Of a stretch of 13,462 nt of DNA, positions 1 to 6,795 are shown in pieces. Under the pieces are notes generated by a model, which searched no databases, had not been told where the DNA came from, and saw only the letters and a program-made list of their open reading frames with translations. The first letter of the stretch is position 1. Every line of letters begins with the position of its first letter. The DNA comes from Planctomycetales bacterium. Its GTDB lineage: Bacteria > Planctomycetota > Planctomycetia > Pirellulales > Thermoguttaceae. Where the stretch lies: NCBI GenBank assembly GCA_007119795.1, contig SKOZ01000083.1, forward strand, positions 1 to 13,462. The letters are read 5' to 3'. The position numbers and the translations under genes are program-made.

Positions 1-43
1 CTTATCGCCGGATGAGTCGCGGCGACCAGTGTCCCCCATTCGG

Positions 44-760
44 CTAGGGTCCGACGGGGAGCGTCGGCTCGGCACAGCCGTCCGCGGCGACCACCGGCAC
101 TTCGGCGGCAGCCGAAGCATCGAGCGGTGGGCCGAGTTCCCCGTCCGAGAGCCAAGCGGGTGCCTCCAGGACAGCCTCTTGCTCGAGGTTTCGACGGCGG
201 GTCAGCCAGAATGCCAGGCCGCCGACCACGAGCAACAGACCGACGGCCGCCACCACCTCCAGGTTGCGGAGCCACGCGGTAATCGTCTGGCCGAACCAGA
301 AGCTCAGCCCGAAGACGATGCTGATAACGACCGTGCCGCATGCGAGATCGACGAGCAGGAAGCGGCGGAAGGGGACGCGGAGGATGCCGGAAGTCAGGTA
401 GAGCGAGGCCCGCAGCCCGGAGATAAAGCGGATGAAGAAGAAGACCTTGAGGCCGTGGCGGGCGAACATGGCCTCGATCTGTGCCTCCCGATGGGGGGTG
501 ACCAAGTGGGCGAACCAGCGGCGGCCGCGGAGGACACCGCGGCCGAAGTGGTAGCCGATCCAGTACGTGAGCACGTCTCCGGCGATGCCGCCGATCAGGC
601 AGGCTGCGAACGCCGCCACCGGGTTCAGGGCGCCGTGCGAGCTGAGCACGCCCGCGGCAATGACGGGGACCTCCTCAGGAACGGGAAACCCCGCTCCCGT
701 GAGGATCAGGACCACCACAATGGCGACATAGGATCCGTGCTCGATCAGGACGTCGGTCAT
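44..760 (-). CDS. DedA/VTT-family integral membrane protein
   Basis: The 238-aa product belongs to the DedA (SNARE-associated/VTT) family of inner-membrane proteins. Family members are linked to lipid (undecaprenyl-phosphate or phospholipid) translocation and envelope homeostasis; the substrate of this one cannot be read from sequence. Visible family marks are the re-entrant-loop segment GAGFPVPEE (residues 22-30), the GD...YWIGYHFGRG block (61-75), and FFIRFISGLRASLYLTSG (108-125), which carries the F-x-R-F-x-x-G-x-R signature. Hydrophobic segments lie near 10-30, 47-70, 134-158 and 168-187. A hydrophilic acidic/Pro-rich tail follows from about residue 188; such a long tail is not a core part of the family. 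The ATG at 760 is chosen because the N-terminus aligns with the family and the first hydrophobic segment follows at once, although no clear Shine-Dalgarno is seen. The gene is divergent from the sigma operon. Family assignment is firm; substrate is unknown. Confidence 0.9.
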   Translation of the reverse strand: MTDVLIEHGSYVAIVVVLILTGAGFPVPEEVPVIAAGVLSSHGALNPVAAFAACLIGGIAGDVLTYWIGYHFGRGVLRGRRWFAHLVTPHREAQIEAMFARHGLKVFFFIRFISGLRASLYLTSGILRVPFRRFLLVDLACGTVVISIVFGLSFWFGQTITAWLRNLEVVAAVGLLLVVGGLAFWLTRRRNLEQEAVLEAPAWLSDGELGPPLDASAAAEVPVVAADGCAEPTLPVGP

Positions 761-811
761 TGCTGCGGCAGGGCGAGATCCAGCCCCCCCACACGGTCAT
801 TGAAGCCCCCC

Positions 812-833
812 GGCCGTAGCCTCTGCTACGGCC
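812..833. other. Perfect 9-bp hairpin, 4-nt loop
   Basis: GGCCGTAGC (812-820) pairs with GCTACGGCC (825-833) around a CTCT loop. It lies about 50 bases upstream of the start of the minus-strand DedA gene, so it could fold in that gene's 5' leader or serve as a palindromic protein-binding site. No U-tract follows on either strand, so it is not a typical intrinsic terminator. The structure is seen; its role is unknown. Confidence 0.6.
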
Positions 834-948
834 ATCTGGGAAAAGTGCAAGCATTGTAGCGGAGAGATCGCCTCTGCGGCAGACGAGATTCTTTGGCGAC
901 GACGGCACACCATTTGTGGGGGTCGTGTCACGGGGGTGTAACGCCGGT

Positions 949-977
949 TTGACATTCCAGCGGCATATTGGGATCAT
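949..977 (+). promoter_or_regulatory. Sigma70-like promoter candidate
   Basis: A perfect TTGACA -35 box (949-954) is followed after 17 bases by GATCAT (972-977), which matches 4 of 6 positions of the -10 consensus. The predicted start is near 984, about 285 bases upstream of the ECF sigma gene and about 34 bases before the ATG of the doubtful small ORF at 1018. It would provide housekeeping transcription of the sigma operon in addition to the ECF-type promoter. Confidence 0.5.
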
Positions 978-1017
978 ACACAAGTGTCCCGGCGCGGTGT
1001 GTTGGGGAGGGAATACC

Positions 1018-1272
1018 ATGAGATTCTCCTCCTGTCTGGCAAGGTCGGCGCTTTGCTGGACGCGGGGAGCGAATGTCCCCCGCCGATGTCGGTCGCGGTT
1101 GCCAAGGCGCTGTAACACAAACGATTCCCATGGGGGTTTCTCTATAGTGGGGCGTATCCCCTCCCTGGGGTCGGGGGCGAGCGGCCCTGCGGTCTCCGCG
1201 TCCCCCGGTCTCGGAACGCCGGGCGGAACTTCGCCTCTCCTCTTTGCGTCTTATATAGTGACCCTGCTTTGA
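1018..1272 (+). CDS. Doubtful 84-aa leader ORF overlapping the sigma start
   Basis: An ATG at 1018 preceded by a purine-rich GGGGAGGG (about 1004-1011) opens an 84-codon frame. Its TGA (1270-1272) overlaps the TTG start of the ECF sigma gene (1269-1271) in a 4-base TTGA arrangement, as in translationally coupled pairs. The candidate promoter at 949-977 would transcribe it. Against it, the predicted peptide is rich in Arg and Cys, uses AGA, AGG, TGT and ATA codons that neighbouring genes avoid, has lower third-position GC, and resembles no family I know. It may be a coupling leader ORF or a chance opening. Listed because the RBS and the overlap are both visible. Confidence 0.25.
   Translation: MRFSSCLARSALCWTRGANVPRRCRSRLPRRCNTNDSHGGFSIVGRIPSLGSGASGPAVSASPGLGTPGGTSPLLFASYIVTLL
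1225..1253 (+). promoter_or_regulatory. ECF-sigma-type promoter, probably autoregulatory
   Basis: GGAACTT (1225-1231) followed after 15 bases by CGTCTTA (1247-1253) matches the classic ECF pattern of a GGAAC -35 and a CGTC/GTCT-type -10. It sits directly before an ECF sigma gene, the usual place for an autoregulated promoter. The predicted transcription start is near 1259-1262, only about 7-10 bases before the TTG start, so the message would be nearly leaderless. This explains the lack of a Shine-Dalgarno sequence there. The motif is seen; autoregulation is inferred. Confidence 0.6.
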
Positions 1273-1832
1273 ATGACGACGCTGAACTAATCCAGGAGTG
1301 CCTGTCCGGCAGGTCGGCGGCGTTTGGAAGTCTGGTCCAGAAGTATCAGGACCGGCTGTACAATACCATCGTCCACGTCAGCGGCAGCCGCGACGACGCC
1401 TCGGATATCGTCCAGGAAGCCTTCGTGCAGGCGTTCCTCAAATTGGAGACGTTCCAGCAGTCGAGCGCGTTTTATACTTGGCTGTACCGGATCGCCTTCA
1501 ACGTGGCGATCACCCACCACCGTCGCAGACGACCCCTCGGCTCCCTCGACCACCTGCGGGAACAGAGCGGCCAGGAAGTCGTCGACCGGAGCGGTGGGCC
1601 GGTGGAGGCGCTCGAGCGGACGGAGCGCGTCGGCCAGATCCGCGAGGCGATTGCCGCGCTGGGCGACGAGCACCGCAGCGTGCTCGTGTTGCGGGAGATC
1701 GAGGGTTGCTGCTACGAGACGATCGCCGATATCCTCCAGATTCCCGTGGGAACGGTTCGCAGCCGCCTGCACCGTGCCCGCGCGGAGTTGCGCGAGCAAC
1801 TCCGCGAGATGTTGCCGATCGACAAACCCTGA
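1269..1832 (+). CDS. RNA polymerase sigma factor, ECF subfamily (first module)
   Basis: The 187-aa product is an extracytoplasmic-function sigma-70 factor that directs RNA polymerase to a dedicated promoter set. Region sigma2 spans about residues 8-82, with DRLYNTIVHVSGSRDDASDIVQEAFVQAF (28-56) for core binding and the TWLYRIAFNVAITHHRRRR stretch (70-88) for -10 recognition. Region sigma4 spans about 125-178, with the helix-turn-helix ETIADILQIPVGTVRSRLHRAR (150-171). Length is normal for an ECF factor. The TTG start is chosen because the N-terminus (MNDDAELIQECLSGRSAAFG) fits the family and no in-frame ATG or GTG lies close upstream. No Shine-Dalgarno is present, in keeping with a nearly leaderless message from the ECF-type promoter at 1225-1253. 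The likely anti-sigma gene follows after 44 bases. Confidence 0.92.
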   Translation: MNDDAELIQECLSGRSAAFGSLVQKYQDRLYNTIVHVSGSRDDASDIVQEAFVQAFLKLETFQQSSAFYTWLYRIAFNVAITHHRRRRPLGSLDHLREQSGQEVVDRSGGPVEALERTERVGQIREAIAALGDEHRSVLVLREIEGCCYETIADILQIPVGTVRSRLHRARAELREQLREMLPIDKP

Positions 1833-1876
1833 GTCCTTGGTTTCGGCGACCCCGAGTCGCGACTGCCCCTTAAGCC

Positions 1877-4057
1877 ATGACAAACCCGCCGGAACACGAA
1901 CTGCTCAGTGCCTATCTCGACGGCGAGTTGAGCGCCGACGACCGGGTCCGCGTGGATCAGTGGCTTGCCACCGACGCCGATGCCCGGCGGGCGGTCGAGG
2001 AGTTCCGCGCCCTGAGTGCGACCCTGAAGAACCTGCCCGCGGTCCCTCTCGACGAGGACCTCAGCCAACGGGTCTTGCAGACCGCCGAGCAACGGCTGCT
2101 GGCCCCCTCGCCCTCTGCGGACGACGGGCGGCAAGGACCTTCCGGTGACGGCCGCGGGCAATCCGTTGCCGCCCCGCTGGAGACCGCAGGTGGCACCGGC
2201 CCCAATGGGCCCTCGACGGCGACTACCGGGGGACCGGCCCCGGCGAGCTGGCGGCTTGGCCGCCTCCTCTCGCCGCGGGTGCTGGCCTACAGCGGTGTGG
2301 CCGTGACGGTGGCCGTTCTCGTGCTGCTCGCCTCGCCTCCACCCGAGGAAGTGGCCCGGGCACCCGAGGAGCCGGCGGCCCCCGCAATGGAGGCAGATCA
2401 GCCCGCTGTCGAAGTGCCGCTCGAGATTCGCGGCCGTGTGGACGACGAGACCGAGCAATCCGCCCGTTTGCACGAGGCGCAACGCGGAGAAGCGGAACAG
2501 GCTGCACCACTGGAAGTCGCCGAGCCCATGGCTTCCCCGCCGCCGCCCGAGGCCGCTGTGACGGCTCCGCCCGCCGATGGGCCTCCGCCCGCGGTGGACT
2601 CCTACCATTCCGATTACTATTCCGATCGTGACCACCCAACGGCGAGGCCGCTTCCCGGGAGTGCGGGACAGTCCGGATACGGTACTCGTGGTATGCACGA
2701 TTTTGGTGGCGGCATGGGTGGTGTTGGTGGCATGGTTTACGGGCTCGACGGGTACGGAGGATATCCCGGCGAATCCTACGGGGCCCGCACAGGGCCCCCA
2801 CCCTGGCAGGCCAGCGCCGTCCCCACGGCCGAGCGCCCCACCGCCGAACCGGTTCTTGCCGAGGAGCTCGGTACGGTGACCCGGGGGGTGCTGGTCGTCT
2901 ACTGCGATATGGATGCGGGAGCGCTCCAGGGCCGGGTCTTCGACGATATCCTGGTTCGGAGCAACATCGCCTGGGAGGCCGACGAGCGCCTCACCCGCCG
3001 GCCTCGCCGGGAGGAAGCTCCGTTTTTCGATGAGGGGGACGACGAGTCGGTCGACGACGCTTCCGAGGCTACGGAGGCAGGGCCGGCTGCCGATGCGGTT
3101 CCCGAGAAGGAAATCGACTCTGAGAGCGAAGGCCTTCGGGCTCGCGACCGGCACCACATCGCCTCCCCTGCTCGCCGTCAAGCGGCCGGTGGCCGGGTTT
3201 CCGCACCCCAGGAGGACCTCGATCTGGTTTACGTCGAGGCGACCCCGGCGCAAATCGAGGGGGCTTTGGCAGCATTGAATCAGCGTGCCGAGGTCTACCG
3301 GGTCGGGGTTACGCCGGCGCCCGACATTCCGGAGCAGCGGCGACTCTTGGCCTTTGGGCGGTCCGAGCCCCTGGCGGCTGAGGGTGACGAGCGGCCGGGT
3401 TTGACGCCCGCCCCTCCCCATCCGACCAGGGCACTGCGCGAAGCAGAGGAAACAGAGGTCCCGGCCGAGGACGCCGCCAGAGCATTGGCGGATCGGCGGC
3501 TTGGCATACCGCTGCAGGAACGGTCGGAAGCAAGGATTCCTCCCGAGCCTCCGTCCCGAGGAATACCCGGCCGTGCCCCGGCCAAATCGACGGTCGTGGG
3601 CCGCGCCCAGCGGGTCCTCACGCCGGCAACGGTCCGCGAGGACCGTGCCGCGTTTGCCGGGAGCGTCCCAGTCGAAGTGCGGTCGCTTCGCGGCGAGGCG
3701 GCCCCTTTCGCCGCCGCGGCCGCGCCTTCGGAAGGTCCATCCCAGCCCGCGGAGAAGCGACTTCCCGTACCGGCAACGCGCGCCGCTCCTGCTGAAGCGC
3801 TCTCCGAGGCAGTCGATCCCGCTGGGCCCTCCCCTGACTCGTCCCCCGCGCGGCGCGCCGCCCCCAGGGCCGAAAAGGCGCCGGCGGCCGACCCCCAGCC
3901 GGAATCGGAGGTGACGGATCCGGCCGATGATCGGCCGGAGGCAGGCACCCCCGGCGATGTGCAGGCCGCACCTGAGGTGGCACCGGCCTACCGCGTCCTC
4001 TTCGTGCTGCGCGCCGTCCATACCGCCACGTCCCCAGCCGAGGATGCCGACGAGTAG
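1877..4057 (+). CDS. Giant membrane-anchored anti-sigma factor, no zinc-binding motif
   Basis: The 726-aa product is the probable partner of the upstream ECF sigma. Residues 1-75 (HELLSAYLDGELSADDRVRVDQWLATDADARRAVEEF within them) match the helical anti-sigma fold of ECF regulators, but the H-x3-C-x2-C zinc ligands are absent. One transmembrane segment (about 135-153) follows a Pro/Gly/Ala linker, putting about 570 residues outside. The outer part is mostly Pro/Ala/Glu-rich and low in complexity, with a Gly/Tyr/Met-rich patch at about 262-305. Two ordered islands break it: GVLVVYCDMDAGALQGRVFDDILVRSNIAWEADE (about 335-368) and DLVYVEATPAQIEGALAALNQRAEVYRVGV (about 451-480), a pair I associate with planctomycete anti-sigma proteins. 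The C-terminus ends in a short strand, YRVLFVLRAV. No strong Shine-Dalgarno precedes the ATG. The role of the outer domain is unknown; an envelope sensor is inferred. Confidence 0.82.
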   Translation: MTNPPEHELLSAYLDGELSADDRVRVDQWLATDADARRAVEEFRALSATLKNLPAVPLDEDLSQRVLQTAEQRLLAPSPSADDGRQGPSGDGRGQSVAAPLETAGGTGPNGPSTATTGGPAPASWRLGRLLSPRVLAYSGVAVTVAVLVLLASPPPEEVARAPEEPAAPAMEADQPAVEVPLEIRGRVDDETEQSARLHEAQRGEAEQAAPLEVAEPMASPPPPEAAVTAPPADGPPPAVDSYHSDYYSDRDHPTARPLPGSAGQSGYGTRGMHDFGGGMGGVGGMVYGLDGYGGYPGESYGARTGPPPWQASAVPTAERPTAEPVLAEELGTVTRGVLVVYCDMDAGALQGRVFDDILVRSNIAWEADERLTRRPRREEAPFFDEGDDESVDDASEATEAGPAADAVPEKEIDSESEGLRARDRHHIASPARRQAAGGRVSAPQEDLDLVYVEATPAQIEGALAALNQRAEVYRVGVTPAPDIPEQRRLLAFGRSEPLAAEGDERPGLTPAPPHPTRALREAEETEVPAEDAARALADRRLGIPLQERSEARIPPEPPSRGIPGRAPAKSTVVGRAQRVLTPATVREDRAAFAGSVPVEVRSLRGEAAPFAAAAAPSEGPSQPAEKRLPVPATRAAPAEALSEAVDPAGPSPDSSPARRAAPRAEKAPAADPQPESEVTDPADDRPEAGTPGDVQAAPEVAPAYRVLFVLRAVHTATSPAEDADE

Positions 4058-4220
4058 CGCCGCCAGGCGCCCCACCGGCGAGGCCCTGAGGAGGGCGGCC
4101 AGGGATACGGGATGCAGAGCGAGAATCCCCAAATCTCTTGGGGGGTAACGGAGCGAAACGAGTCTTCGCGGGCCTCCGTTTCCACGCGGGAGCACGGGGA
4201 CGAGGAACGAACGAGCCATC

Positions 4221-6476
4221 ATGCTGCGACTTTCTTTTTACCCCGTCGGTGAGAGCTTGCTCCTGGTTGCCGGGGCCGCCGCGGTGCTCGTGCTGCTGCT
4301 TTTCGCGGTTCCTGCGCGGGGAGGGCTGACGCCGCGGCGGCGGTGGGTGCTGGCGGCGATCCGCCTGGGCATCGTCCTCCTCGTCATCGCCGCCATGTTG
4401 CGGCCCACGCTGATCTTTACCGAAACCCGCCGCCAGGCGGCCACCTTGGTCCTGCTGCTCGACCGCTCGCGGAGCATGGACATACCGGACGGCATCGGCG
4501 GGCGGACCCGCTGGCAGGCGCTTACCGAGGCCTTGGCGGCGGCCGAGGCCCCCCTGCGGCGCCTGGAAAGCGATTTCGAAGTCCGCGCCTACACCTTCGA
4601 TGCCGCCCTCCACCCGGCCGAGCTCTCGGGGGGCCGGGTCGCCCTCCCGGAAGTCCCCGACGGCGATCAGACCGCCATCGGCGCCGCCCTGGACGACATC
4701 CTTCAACTGGAGGCGGGAAAACGGCTCTTGGGGGTCGTCCTCCTCAGCGACGGGGCGCAGCGGGCCTACGCCCCTCGCGACCTCGCACCGCAAGTCGCCG
4801 CAGGGCGGCTGGCGGCATTGGGATTTCCCCTCTACACGATACCCTTCGGGCAAGCGAGGGGGCTGGGGCAGGCGCGGGACGTGGCCGTCGAGGACCTCGT
4901 GGTCAACGATACCGTCTTCGTGAAGAACGAGCTGGCCGTCACGGCCCAGGTGCGGGTCGACGGCTACGTCAACCGCGAGATCCCCGTCCGCCTCGCCTTC
5001 GAGACGGCCCCGGGCCGCATGGAGGTCGTGGACCAGCAGGTGATCCGCGCCACCACCGGCGAAGAACTGATCCCCGTGCGTCTCAGCTATGCCCCCCCCG
5101 TCCCCGGCGAATTCAAGCTCGTCCTCTCCGCGGCCCCGCAGCCGGGGGAGCTGGTCACAACGAACAACGAGCTGAGCACCTTCGTGAACGTGCTGGCCGG
5201 CGGTCTGAACGTCCTTTACCTGGAGGGCGACCTCCGCGTCGAGCAGCGTTTCCTGCGGACCTCGCTCGACGCTTCGCCCGACATCAACGTCGACTACGTG
5301 CGGCTCGACCCCCGCCGGCCCCAGACGCGGCCCGGCGACCTCCGCGAACGCCTCCAGCCTGGGGCCTACGACGTCTACATGATCGGTGACGTCGACGCCT
5401 CGGCCTTTCGTCAAGGCGAACTCGGCTCCCTGGCCGAGGCGGTCTCCCAAGGGGCAGGGCTGATCATGCTCGGCGGCCTGCAGAGTTTCGGTGCCGGGGG
5501 CTACGCCGAGACGCCGCTGGCCGACGTGTTGCCCGTAGAGATGGACCGCCTCGAGCGGCAGCCGCTCGACGGCCCCATCCGCAGTGACCTTCACCTCCCC
5601 GGTCCCCTCCGCATAGAGCCCACCCAGCAGGGGCTACGGCACTTCGTGCTCCTCCTCGCGGCGCCCGGCTCGGAAAACGCATCGGCCTGGGCATCGCTGC
5701 CGCGGCTCCGGGGGGCGAACCGCCTCCGCGATCCCAAGCCCGGTGCCGTGGTCCTGGCTGCCACCGAACAGCAACACCCTTTGCTCGTCTCGCAAGTCTA
5801 CGGCGATGGGCGGGTACTCGCCTTTGCCGCCGACTCGACCTGGCAGTGGTGGATGCAGGGGTTCGAGAACGCTCATCGCCGCTTCTGGCGGCAGATAGTC
5901 CTCTGGCTGGCCCGCAAGGACGATCTCGCTGACGGTGACGTCTGGGTGCGGCTGGCGAAACGCCGCTATAGCCCCACCGAGCGGGTCGAGTTCACAGTAG
6001 GAGCCCGCTCGCCCGAGGGGGAGCCTCTACACGATGCGGAATTCTCCGTCGAGGTCGTCCCACCCGAAGGGAGCGGTCAGCCGGTAACGCTCATTCGCCA
6101 GGAGGGCGAGTCGACCGGGACCTTCCGGGAGACGCAACGGGCCGGAGACTACACGGTCCGCGTCTCCGCCTCGCACGGCGGCGACACCCTGGGCTCGGCA
6201 GAGGCGCGGTTCCTCGTCCACAAGCAAGACCTGGAGCTCGACAACCCCGCCGCCGACGTCTCCACGATGGAGAGTCTTGCTGCATCAACCGGCGGCGAGA
6301 CGTTGGCCCCCGAGCAGCTTCCCCGCCTGCTGGAACGTCTCACCGAAGACACCGAGACCGTGGAGATCGTCACCGAGGCACGGCAGACGTTTTGGGACAG
6401 TTGGCCATTCTTCCTCTGTCTTGTCACCCTTATGGGGGTGGAGTGGTTCCTGCGCAAAAGGTGGGGCCTGGTTTGA
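4221..6476 (+). CDS. VWA-domain membrane protein with GATase-like domain
   Basis: The 751-aa protein has two N-terminal transmembrane segments (about 13-33 and 42-62) and one at the C-terminus (about 727-745), with most of the chain between them on one side. A von Willebrand A domain begins at about 75. Its MIDAS metal site is complete: D81-x-S83-x-S85, T151 and D177 in LLSDG. A middle stretch (about 385-450, containing DVYMIGDVDASAF and AGLIMLGGLQSFGAGGY) resembles the class I glutamine-amidotransferase-like fold seen in this VWA family, without an evident catalytic Cys. An Ig-like beta stretch (about 575-665) precedes the final helix. Family relatives resemble BatA/BatB-type or other planctomycete VWA proteins and lack a settled biochemical role. 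It lies 163 bases after the anti-sigma gene on the same strand. The ATG has a weak GAGGAACG about 11 bases upstream. Cotranscription is plausible but not shown. Confidence 0.85.
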   Translation: MLRLSFYPVGESLLLVAGAAAVLVLLLFAVPARGGLTPRRRWVLAAIRLGIVLLVIAAMLRPTLIFTETRRQAATLVLLLDRSRSMDIPDGIGGRTRWQALTEALAAAEAPLRRLESDFEVRAYTFDAALHPAELSGGRVALPEVPDGDQTAIGAALDDILQLEAGKRLLGVVLLSDGAQRAYAPRDLAPQVAAGRLAALGFPLYTIPFGQARGLGQARDVAVEDLVVNDTVFVKNELAVTAQVRVDGYVNREIPVRLAFETAPGRMEVVDQQVIRATTGEELIPVRLSYAPPVPGEFKLVLSAAPQPGELVTTNNELSTFVNVLAGGLNVLYLEGDLRVEQRFLRTSLDASPDINVDYVRLDPRRPQTRPGDLRERLQPGAYDVYMIGDVDASAFRQGELGSLAEAVSQGAGLIMLGGLQSFGAGGYAETPLADVLPVEMDRLERQPLDGPIRSDLHLPGPLRIEPTQQGLRHFVLLLAAPGSENASAWASLPRLRGANRLRDPKPGAVVLAATEQQHPLLVSQVYGDGRVLAFAADSTWQWWMQGFENAHRRFWRQIVLWLARKDDLADGDVWVRLAKRRYSPTERVEFTVGARSPEGEPLHDAEFSVEVVPPEGSGQPVTLIRQEGESTGTFRETQRAGDYTVRVSASHGGDTLGSAEARFLVHKQDLELDNPAADVSTMESLAASTGGETLAPEQLPRLLERLTEDTETVEIVTEARQTFWDSWPFFLCLVTLMGVEWFLRKRWGLV

Positions 6477-6619
6477 CGGCGCACCATCGGTCTTGCAGCA
6501 GGCCATCAGCGTCGTCGCTAACTACAATATTCCTGTCGGGCATCCCTCCACCGTGCAGCGAAGCAGCAAGCACACCATCCGTGGGGATTGACTCCCCCTC
6601 TGTGCCTCGGCGAATCCGT

Positions 6620-6647
6620 TTGGATTTGGGTGCCAAAGCGGTAAAAT
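6620..6647 (+). promoter_or_regulatory. Promoter candidate for the 6796-8309 gene cluster
   Basis: TTGGAT (6620-6625), 16 bases, then TAAAAT (6642-6647). The -10 box is strong (5 of 6 consensus matches) while the -35 is weak (3 of 6). It lies in a locally AT-richer pocket of an otherwise GC-rich gap, about 140 bases before the first gene of the cluster. TTTGG (6619-6623) and CCAAA (6633-6637) form a small inverted repeat within the spacer region that could be an operator. Confidence 0.45.
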
Positions 6648-6780
6648 GACTTCACGATGGAAAGCAGACTGCGAGGGTCTCTCGACGCGGTCGGCGTGGG
6701 CTTGGCGGTGCCGTCACGGGTAGGGGGGTCCGCCGGAGGTGACCTGCCGCGGCTCTTGTCGAAGATGGGGGGGAGCTTTC

Positions 6781-6786
6781 AGGAGG
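6781..6786 (+). promoter_or_regulatory. Ribosome binding site deciding the 6796 start
   Basis: A perfect AGGAGG lies 9 bases before the ATG at 6796. It selects this start over the in-frame upstream start at 6739, which would add 19 residues of non-family-like sequence. Confidence 0.75.
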
Positions 6787-6795
6787 TCCGAGACG

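Larger units (their letters stand above)
761..1268. other. Intergenic region between dedA-like gene and ECF sigma gene
   Basis: About 500 bases between divergent genes with no convincing conserved coding region. It is visibly less GC-rich than the flanking genes. It holds a perfect 9-bp hairpin (812-833), a sigma70-like promoter candidate (949-977), a doubtful small ORF with a good ribosome-binding site (1018-1272), and an ECF-type promoter candidate (1225-1253) just ahead of the sigma gene. A further TATAGT-like hexamer at 1143-1148 lacks a suitable -35 and is not called. Confidence 0.6.
6477..6795. other. Intergenic region with promoter candidate
   Basis: No supported gene in these 319 bases. 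A short hairpin, GGGGA (6583-6587) paired with TCCCC (6593-6597), lies about 110 bases after the VWA gene but has no U-tract. A promoter candidate lies at 6620-6647. The remaining sequence to 6780 would be a roughly 130-base untranslated leader for the next gene; an open frame that starts at 6657 here is out of frame with that gene and looks like chance. Confidence 0.5.

Noticed and set aside
29..859. Long plus-strand open frame opposite the DedA gene
   Set aside because: It is the antisense shadow of a clear DedA-family protein; its translation is Asp/Glu/Ala/Gly-rich without any family match.
2690..2740. GGTGGC-type repeats as a CRISPR or tandem-repeat array
   Set aside because: The repetition encodes a Gly-rich protein segment in the anti-sigma gene and has no spacer-repeat structure.
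4082..4096. Small hairpin GCCCT/AGGGC after the anti-sigma gene as a terminator
   Set aside because: The stem is only 5 bp with no U-tract, which is expected by chance in DNA this GC-rich.
1712..4222. 836-codon minus-strand open frame opposite the anti-sigma gene
   Set aside because: Long antisense frames arise in GC-rich DNA opposite real genes. The translation is Arg/Gly-rich, while the plus strand has an anti-sigma domain, a transmembrane segment and ordered islands.
3618..5594. 658-codon minus-strand open frame across two plus-strand genes
   Set aside because: It spans the end of the anti-sigma gene and most of the VWA gene, whose MIDAS motif and membrane segments show the plus strand is coding.
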